Source: Thermodesulfovibrio sp.
GTDB lineage: Bacteria; Nitrospirota; Thermodesulfovibrionia; Thermodesulfovibrionales; JdFR-85
Reading direction: 5' to 3'
NCBI GenBank assembly: GCA_027050975.1
Contig: JALUAR010000019.1
Span: 1-6,930, forward strand
DNA length: 6,930 nucleotides
The translations under genes were made by a program, and so were the position numbers. How positions within the stretch are numbered: position 1 is the first letter of the stretch; the number at the start of each line of letters is the position of its first letter. The notes below the pieces were generated by a model that was given only the letters and a program-made list of their open reading frames with translations, was not told the DNA's origin and did not search any database. Below, in pieces: positions 1-4,300 of this stretch.

Positions 1-138
1 GTATTCTGGACCTTGCTGGAAATGGCCCGGGCTGCAGGGGCCTGGCCTCCGGATGATCCTTTAGAAGGCATAGAAACAGATATTGAACTGGCTCATAAGG
101 TAAACACTTATGTCGAACCTCCTGGTAGATCTAGCTAA
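1..138 (+). CDS. 3' end of an unrecognised protein gene (partial)
   Basis: Frame 1 is open from the window edge to a TAA at 136-138 and gives the last 45 residues of a protein. The visible part includes FWTLLEMARAAGAWPPDDP, followed by an acidic, helix-like stretch (LEGIETDIELAHKVNTYVE) and a short polar end. Base composition and codon choice look like real coding sequence, and it is more GC-rich than the remnants that follow. I do not recognise the family. The helical character and position next to a toxin-antitoxin remnant would fit many small accessory proteins, but this is not evidence of function. The gene is cut by the window edge, so whether it is intact upstream cannot be judged. Confidence 0.45.
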   Translation, partial: VFWTLLEMARAAGAWPPDDPLEGIETDIELAHKVNTYVEPPGRSS

Positions 139-193
139 AGCCCTTGACCGGACTGGGATATCTTTCAAGCTATGAAGGCCAACGCTAGGCCGC
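139..193. other. short intergenic gap between converging genes
   Basis: These 55 bases lie between the stop of the unrecognised + strand gene and the reconstructed stop of the - strand toxin remnant. The two genes converge here. I see no clear terminator hairpin with a T tract and no other feature. Confidence 0.4.
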
Positions 194-467
194 CTATCTA
201 TACATATCATCATGGCTGCCGATATTGAGCAGGACTATACCTTTCTCTGTAACGGCAAATGTTATGACAATTCTAAAAAAACATAGTAACCGAAATGGAA
301 TATTTCTCCTTAAATTTCCCGCTTAATTTGTAGTCAAAGCGAAGGGTGGGCAGGATTAAGTTCCAAAAATCTTGGTACCCTTTGTATATTTCGACCAGCT
401 CTGGATGCTGTTTTAAAAATTTCTTTTCCCGGCGCAGGTAGGTCTCGGTAAAGATGAGTTTGTACAT
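194..467 (-). pseudogene. decayed RelE/YafQ-like type II toxin (mRNA interferase family)
   Basis: Read from ATG at 467-465, the protein begins MYKLIFTETYLRREKKFLKQ, then HPELVEIYK, typical of RelE/ParE-superfamily toxins of the YafQ-like kind. The conserved order then continues only by changing frame. A one-base loss near 380-383 moves into the frame encoding RFLELNPAHPSL. A TGA at 336-334 sits where Arg is expected (probably CGA to TGA). A two-base loss near 326-331 restores the first frame for KLSGKFKEKYSISVTMFF. One extra base in a seven-A run (275-281, + strand) then gives a premature TAG. The other frame continues with RIVITF and ends VLLNIGSHDDMYR, stop at 196-194, the typical end of these toxins. 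The rebuilt protein is about 90 aa, the usual family length. Intact members cleave mRNA, often at the ribosome; this copy should be inactive. Family assignment is from motif memory; the lesions are read directly. Confidence 0.75.
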
Positions 468-649
468 TTAGATGCCCAGGCGCTTGAAATATTCCTCAGC
501 CGACTCTGTTACATATCTGCCTTTCTCATAATCTTTCTCAGCTTGCTTAATAATGCTTTCGAGTTCGGCTTCCTTTAGCCGTTCGTATTCGTCGATGGAT
601 AAGATAAGGTTAGATTTAGATTTAGATTTAGATTTTTCTTGACCTCCAT
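468..649 (-). pseudogene. remnant of RelB-like antitoxin partnered with the toxin remnant
   Basis: Directly upstream of the toxin on the same strand, a frame ends in TAA at 470-468, immediately next to the toxin ATG. Its last 48 codons read LILSIDEYERLKEAELES and then IIKQAEKDYEKGRYVT and ESAEEYFKRLGI, a helical, charged tail like the C-termini of antitoxins encoded before RelE-type toxins. No ATG, GTG or TTG lies in this frame at a sensible distance upstream. The only nearby ATG (649-647) opens a different frame (MEVKKNLNLNLN), so a frameshift around 606-640 probably separates start and body. The N-terminal part overlaps a hexamer repeat. Intact homologues bind and neutralise the toxin and repress the operon. 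The antitoxin call rests mainly on gene order plus the C-terminal look. Confidence 0.5.
612..635. repeat. hexamer microsatellite, four copies of AGATTT
   Basis: Four perfect tandem copies of AGATTT (+ strand) lie at 612-617, 618-623, 624-629 and 630-635. On the - strand, in the frame of the antitoxin body, they encode four Lys-Ser pairs; in the frame of the ATG at 649 they encode Asn-Leu pairs. Because the unit is six bases, gain or loss of copies would not itself change the reading frame. The tract sits at the start of the antitoxin remnant. Confidence 0.9.
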
Positions 650-695
650 ATAAATTTTTTCTATTTTCCTCCTTTACAGGAGGGTGGAGGTAATT

Positions 696-853
696 TTGGT
701 CAGGGTAGATCTTTTCCGCCAGACCGGTAATTTCTGGATAGACAACGGCTTGGTAGTTCTTTATCGCCCTTTCGGCGAAGGGGAATGTGAGTTGATGAAA
801 TTCTTAAGGAAATCTTTAAGTATATCCCGCAAGAAGATCTTTTAGCAGATTAA
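696..853 (+). pseudogene. truncated remnant resembling the N-terminus of a Cas8a/Cst1-like large subunit
   Basis: A TTG at 696, five bases after GGAGG (686-690), opens a frame reading MVRVDLFRQTGNFWIDNGLV and then VLYRPFGEGECE. The TGN-x-W-x-D-x-G pattern near the N-terminus resembles Cas8a/Cst1-type CRISPR large subunits, which often begin with a TGxxxVDxG-like motif. At about 791 the frame breaks. One missing G in GAGTTGAT would explain it, because the frame starting at 791 continues naturally as VDEILKEIFKYI and PQEDLLAD before a TAA at 851-853. The remaining piece is about 52 codons, far shorter than any Cas8, so it is a relic. It lies immediately before an intact cas8b of another family and shows no similarity to it that I can see. 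The protein-like character is clear; the Cas8a assignment is from motif memory and uncertain. Confidence 0.5.
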
Positions 854-885
854 TGACTTTGTATTTTCTATCATTTCAAATAATA

Positions 886-891
886 AGAGGG
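886..891 (+). promoter_or_regulatory. ribosome binding site of cas8b
   Basis: AGAGGG lies four bases before the ATG at 896. The spacing is a little short, but this is the only purine-rich site before the start. The 42 bases between the relic stop (853) and cas8b are AT-rich and must hold or follow the operon promoter. I see no convincing -35/-10 pair; TATCAT at 869-874 is a possible -10 without a matching -35 at normal spacing. Confidence 0.55.
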
Positions 892-895
892 ACTT

Positions 896-2647
896 ATGAT
901 CAAAGCCCTTATTGATATTGGTAAGACCCTTGAAGATCGTTATCCTATGCCATTAGTAGAGGTACCCTATCCTACTTCAAAAGGAAAGAATGAACCCAAA
1001 GTACTTGTTATAAATTTAAGGACAAGTAAAAATAATTTTTTAGAACTGATAGATTTTGTTCTTCAAGATTATCAAGCTCAAGAGGTCTATAATAAATATT
1101 TCTTTAGAAATCCAGCCGCAGCCCAAGGCCCTGCTCCTTCTTTGAGCATCAAACTCCCCCCTAAAATTAGAGCTCTAAAGCAACGTCTAGGTATACTTGA
1201 ATCCTTAGGATACAAAGTAAATAAAGATGAATTGGCCGATGCTATTCAAAATAAAGTGGATGAACTTAAGACAAATGGTTCTTTAAAAAAGAATACACCT
1301 TTGCTCATAGTCTTACGTATTGATGATAAATGGCCAGCGGAAAATGAAAAATTAATAAAAAATTTTATCGAAAACTTTTTAGAATCTCTTGGTCAAAAGA
1401 AGTATAAACGTTATTGGAAAAAGAAATGGACTTGTCATGGTTGTGGTAAAGAAAAAGAAGTATACGGTGGAATCGGAGATCTTCTTAAATTTTATACTGT
1501 AGATAAATTTGGATACGCCCCTGAGATTAATCCCAAAGAGGCGTGGAAACAATATGCTCTTTGTAAAGATTGTATTTTTGACCTTGAAAGAGGGCGAAGA
1601 GCCTGCGAGGAATTCCTGACCTTTAATTTCTACGGTAAGGAATTTTGGCTCTTACCCATTGCTACTCAAAAATTAAATGAAGTCCTTCTTCATTTCCAGA
1701 ACTTTAAAGAAAGTGGTGGCAAAGTTTACGAAAAAAGCTACGAATCATTAGAAGATAGACTTCTTTATGAAGCATCCAGGCAAGATCAAGTTCTATTTTA
1801 TCACTTTGTCTTTTTGCAAAAAGAACAAAAAGCCCTGCGTATATTGCTTCATCTTGAAGAAATATTGCCTTCGGTCTTGGGTGATTATGTCTCAACCAAA
1901 CAAAGAGTAGAAAAGCGTTTCCGCGAAATCATGGAAGAGGCTTTTCCTGAAGTCCAATCCCTCGCTTTTAATTTCTTTTCCTCGTCTATTCTTCGGGCCA
2001 CTCAAATAAAGCCCGGATTCACAGAAAAAGATTTTTTTACCCTTGTAGACAGCGTTTTTAGAAGATCAGTGGTAGACGAAACTTATCTGATAAGAAAAGC
2101 GCTTTCTCGTATAAGAAGTGATTTTATCGAAGGCGGGGATAAGCCCTCTCTCCCTCGCAAGTCTATACTTGAAACTTTACTCACCCTGGAATTTCTCCTC
2201 GAATGGGGTGTGCTTAGAAGAAACGATTATGTAGATATCGGAGGGTTACTCATGTCTCAAAAATTTGAAGAGTTCTTTGAAGAACACGGAAACTTTTTCG
2301 ACCACCCGGCCAAAAAAGGACTAGTCCTTTTGGGTACTCTTACTCAAAAATTTCTCAATTATCAGTTTCGAGAAAGGGGCTCTACACCTTTCATAAAGAT
2401 GCTTAAAAATTTACGTCTCGACCAGAAAGATATCCAAAAGATCTTTGTGGGCCTGCAAAACAAGATGAATGAGTACGGAATAGGACATTATTGGGGAGAT
2501 ATCCGTGAAGGCGTAAGTTTATATTTCATTAAAGCGGGTAAAACCTGGCCTCTTTCTCCAGATGAGATTGGTTTTTATTTTGCCGTGGGTATGTCCCTTC
2601 ATAAACACCCTGTTTTCGGTAGAGATAAAGAAGAAGATTCAGACTAA
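896..2647 (+). CDS. cas8b: Type I-B Cascade large subunit Cas8b (Csh1 family)
   Basis: This 583-aa protein is the large subunit of the type I-B surveillance complex, expected to recognise the PAM and help load target DNA. Seen in the sequence: a four-cysteine zinc site made of CHGCGK (Cys180, Cys183) and CKDC (Cys223, Cys226), separated by the KFYTVDKFGYAPEI segment. This is the layout of the Csh1/TM1802 family of Cas8b proteins, and the length fits the family. The segment from about residue 453 to the end is helical, with no cysteines, and corresponds to the small-subunit-like C-terminal domain. It contains an internal start with a strong ribosome binding site (see the Cas11b entry). The ATG at 896 is preceded by AGAGGG. 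The gene is the first of the operon, with cas7 25 bases downstream. The 5' part is visibly richer in A and T than cas7, cas5 and cas3. Subtype confidence comes from both the zinc site and the neighbours. Confidence 0.93.
   Translation: MIKALIDIGKTLEDRYPMPLVEVPYPTSKGKNEPKVLVINLRTSKNNFLELIDFVLQDYQAQEVYNKYFFRNPAAAQGPAPSLSIKLPPKIRALKQRLGILESLGYKVNKDELADAIQNKVDELKTNGSLKKNTPLLIVLRIDDKWPAENEKLIKNFIENFLESLGQKKYKRYWKKKWTCHGCGKEKEVYGGIGDLLKFYTVDKFGYAPEINPKEAWKQYALCKDCIFDLERGRRACEEFLTFNFYGKEFWLLPIATQKLNEVLLHFQNFKESGGKVYEKSYESLEDRLLYEASRQDQVLFYHFVFLQKEQKALRILLHLEEILPSVLGDYVSTKQRVEKRFREIMEEAFPEVQSLAFNFFSSSILRATQIKPGFTEKDFFTLVDSVFRRSVVDETYLIRKALSRIRSDFIEGGDKPSLPRKSILETLLTLEFLLEWGVLRRNDYVDIGGLLMSQKFEEFFEEHGNFFDHPAKKGLVLLGTLTQKFLNYQFRERGSTPFIKMLKNLRLDQKDIQKIFVGLQNKMNEYGIGHYWGDIREGVSLYFIKAGKTWPLSPDEIGFYFAVGMSLHKHPVFGRDKEEDSD
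2240..2245 (+). promoter_or_regulatory. internal Shine-Dalgarno inside cas8b for Cas11b
   Basis: GGAGGG is followed by six bases (TTACTC) and then an in-frame ATG at 2252. This is a stronger and better spaced site than the one at the start of cas8b itself, and comparable to the GGGAGG before cas7. In the long frame the bases encode Ile-Gly-Gly-Leu-Leu-Met. Confidence 0.65.
2252..2647 (+). CDS. cas11b: Predicted small subunit Cas11b from internal start within cas8b
   Basis: Translation from the in-frame ATG at codon 453 of cas8b would give a 131-aa protein starting MSQKFEEFFEEHGNFFDHP and sharing the cas8b stop codon. It is rich in predicted helix (for example KMLKNLRLDQKDIQKIFVGL), as expected for the helical-bundle small subunit that lines the Cascade belly and contacts the non-target strand. 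Independent translation of Cas11 from within cas8 or cas10d has been shown for several I-B, I-C and I-D systems, and no separate cas11 gene is present here. Seen: the GGAGGG site with ideal spacing and a size in the normal range. Inferred: that it is actually translated. The alternative is that the ribosome binding site is chance and only full-length Cas8b is made. Confidence 0.6.
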   Translation: MSQKFEEFFEEHGNFFDHPAKKGLVLLGTLTQKFLNYQFRERGSTPFIKMLKNLRLDQKDIQKIFVGLQNKMNEYGIGHYWGDIREGVSLYFIKAGKTWPLSPDEIGFYFAVGMSLHKHPVFGRDKEEDSD

Positions 2648-2661
2648 ACTTTTTCTTAATA

Positions 2662-2667
2662 GGGAGG
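2662..2667 (+). promoter_or_regulatory. ribosome binding site that decides the cas7 start
   Basis: GGGAGG lies five bases before the ATG at 2673. An upstream in-frame ATG at 2562 lies inside cas8b without such a site and would add 37 residues unlike Csh2 proteins, so 2673 is chosen. Confidence 0.85.
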
Positions 2668-2672
2668 AAGAT

Positions 2673-3590
2673 ATGGATACTATTAAAAATCGCTCTGAAT
2701 TTCTTTTTATTTATGATGTAAAGGATGCCAATCCCAATGGTGACCCTTTAGACGAAAATAAACCACGTCTTGACGAAGAAACCAGGCAAATCATCGTGAC
2801 TGACGTACGCCTTAAACGCACCATTAGAGATTATCTGGCTACCGTAAAAGGAATGGACATCTTTATTATTGAGATGAAAGACGAAAACGGCAATCTTCGT
2901 ACCAAAGAAGACCGTAGTGCAGACTTTGGCGACGATCCCCAAGAAATACTCAAAAAATGTATTGATATGAGGCTTTTTGGGGCTACTACGGCCATTAAAG
3001 GCAAAACTATAACTTGGACAGGACCTGTACAATTCAAATATGGTCGATCTCTTCATTGTGTAGATGGTCCAGTACTCATTAAGGGCACTACGGTCATGCC
3101 GTCCAAAGAAGGGAAAAAACAAGGTACCTTCCGCGAAGAATGGATCGTTCCTTACGCTTTGATCGCCTTTTATGGCGTGGCTAACGAATACGCTGCCAGG
3201 ACCACCCAGCTCACTGAGGAAGACCTTGCCCTAATGCAGGAGGCTATGTGGAAAGGCACAAAGGATCTCATCACGCGCAGCAAATTTGGACAAATGCCAA
3301 GGCTTCTTTTGCGCCTGGTCTATAAAGAAGGCGAAGATTTTTACCTTGGTGAGCTCGATAAGTTGGTGAGCTGGCACCCTCAAGAAGGCCTTCGCGAAGA
3401 ACAGGTTCGAGACGTAACGCAAGGGACTCTTCGGGTGGAAGATTTGCTCAAAGCGATTGAAAAACACAAGGACAAAATTGAGCGTGCCGAAATCGCTGTT
3501 CACGAACGCCTAGACACTTCTCCCAATCTTATCGAAGAGCTCCGCAAGGTGCTTGGTCAAGAAAAAGTTAAGGAGCTTGGCTGGTCATGA
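2673..3590 (+). CDS. cas7: Type I-B Cascade backbone subunit Cas7 (Csh2 family)
   Basis: This 305-aa RAMP-fold protein would polymerise along the crRNA spacer to form the Cascade backbone. Visible family features are the N-terminal strand ending in DVKDANPNGDP (about residues 15-25), TDVRLKRTIRDYL (43-55), DMRLFGATT (98-106), TGPVQFKYGRS (116-126) and the central segment around YALIAFYGVAN (161-171). These match Csh2/Cas7 of subtype I-B, and the length is normal for the family. The start is fixed by GGGAGG five bases upstream. It sits between cas8b (25-base gap) and cas5 (ATGA overlap, four bases), the usual I-B order. No catalytic residues are expected: this subunit binds RNA rather than cutting it, unlike type III Cas7 proteins. 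No lesions are seen. Confidence 0.96.
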   Translation: MDTIKNRSEFLFIYDVKDANPNGDPLDENKPRLDEETRQIIVTDVRLKRTIRDYLATVKGMDIFIIEMKDENGNLRTKEDRSADFGDDPQEILKKCIDMRLFGATTAIKGKTITWTGPVQFKYGRSLHCVDGPVLIKGTTVMPSKEGKKQGTFREEWIVPYALIAFYGVANEYAARTTQLTEEDLALMQEAMWKGTKDLITRSKFGQMPRLLLRLVYKEGEDFYLGELDKLVSWHPQEGLREEQVRDVTQGTLRVEDLLKAIEKHKDKIERAEIAVHERLDTSPNLIEELRKVLGQEKVKELGWS

Positions 3591-4300
3591 GGATCATCGC
3601 CTTTAAGATATGGGGAGACTTTGCCCATTTTAGGCGTCATTTCACTACAAGCTCGCCCTTAACCCATAGTCTACCTCCCCCAAGCGCTTTACGGGGACTT
3701 ATCGGGGCTATAGTAGGCCTGGGGTCAGATAAATACCCTGACGCACTCTCCCAGGATAAGTGTCAAATAGGGGTGCGTTTGCTTAAGCCTCTTAAGAAAT
3801 TGCGTTTGCCTCTCAACTACTTGGATACCAAAGACGGTGCTTGGGTGGTAAAGGCGCCTAAAGGGCGCCTTCATACCCAAGTCCGAGTAGAATTTCTGAA
3901 GAATCCGGCCTTTGAGGTCTTTTTCCATCACGAAGATTACTCTTTTATGGATAAATTAAGCTACCGCCTTAAGAACCACCAAACTGTCTTTACGCCGTAT
4001 TTAGGCCTTAGCGAATGTCTGGCTAATTTCGAATTTTTGTGGGACGAAATCGTTAAGCCCCGGGAAGAGACCTCAAGGGTGGTGAGCGTTTTCCCAACAG
4101 AAAGTTTAGAGGAATTAAAACTACACAATGGCACCCTGCTCTTGAAGGAGATGGTCCCAGTATTTATTGATTCTGAACGTCGCCGGCATTTAAGTAAAGA
4201 AGTAATCTTCCATCCCCACGCCAAGGCCATCCAGGCTAAACTCAAAGAGGCCTTTGCCTATCCCCATAAAGAAGGATATGCTTTCACCTTTATAGGCTGA
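3587..4300 (+). CDS. cas5: Type I-B Cascade subunit Cas5 (Cas5h/Cas5b)
   Basis: This 237-aa RAMP protein is expected to bind the 5' handle of the crRNA and anchor Cas8b at the foot of Cascade. Seen: the N-terminal ferredoxin-like start MRIIAFKIWGDFAHFRR; the family segment LPPPSALRGLIGAIVGLG (29-46), which is characteristic of Cas5; and the TPYLGLSECLANFEF segment (136-150). Length matches Cas5h. The ATG overlaps the cas7 stop as ATGA, and AGGAG lies at 3571-3575, 11 bases before the start, so translation is probably coupled to cas7. The stop overlaps the cas3 ATG by one base (TGATG). In subtype I-C, Cas5 cuts pre-crRNA; in I-B that role normally belongs to Cas6, which is not in this window, so I do not assign nuclease activity here. 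Confidence 0.94.
   Translation: MRIIAFKIWGDFAHFRRHFTTSSPLTHSLPPPSALRGLIGAIVGLGSDKYPDALSQDKCQIGVRLLKPLKKLRLPLNYLDTKDGAWVVKAPKGRLHTQVRVEFLKNPAFEVFFHHEDYSFMDKLSYRLKNHQTVFTPYLGLSECLANFEFLWDEIVKPREETSRVVSVFPTESLEELKLHNGTLLLKEMVPVFIDSERRRHLSKEVIFHPHAKAIQAKLKEAFAYPHKEGYAFTFIG

Noticed and set aside
273..467. An open 64-aa frame on the - strand that looks like a complete small gene.
   Set aside because: It is a by-product of two compensating indels and a frameshifted end in a decayed RelE-type toxin; conserved segments lie in other frames.
668..683. CCTCC-N6-GGAGG inverted repeat as a terminator or operator.
   Set aside because: The stem is only five base pairs with no T tract; it is more simply a pyrimidine run beside the ribosome binding site region of the relic.
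468..803. A long open frame on the - strand upstream of the toxin, running through the antitoxin body and across the cas8-like relic.
   Set aside because: It has no usable start codon, and beyond about 650 it is simply antisense to the more convincing + strand TGNFWIDNG frame.
2562..2672. A longer cas7 starting at ATG 2562.
   Set aside because: The extra 37 residues overlap cas8b, do not resemble Csh2 N-termini, and the strong GGGAGG site belongs to the ATG at 2673.
2748..3122. A 124-aa open frame on the - strand opposite cas7, and similar open frames at 1704-1895, 3231-3503, 3961-4245, 5284-5547 and 5880-6140.
   Set aside because: They are antisense to strongly conserved cas genes, have no recognisable motifs, and are expected by chance.
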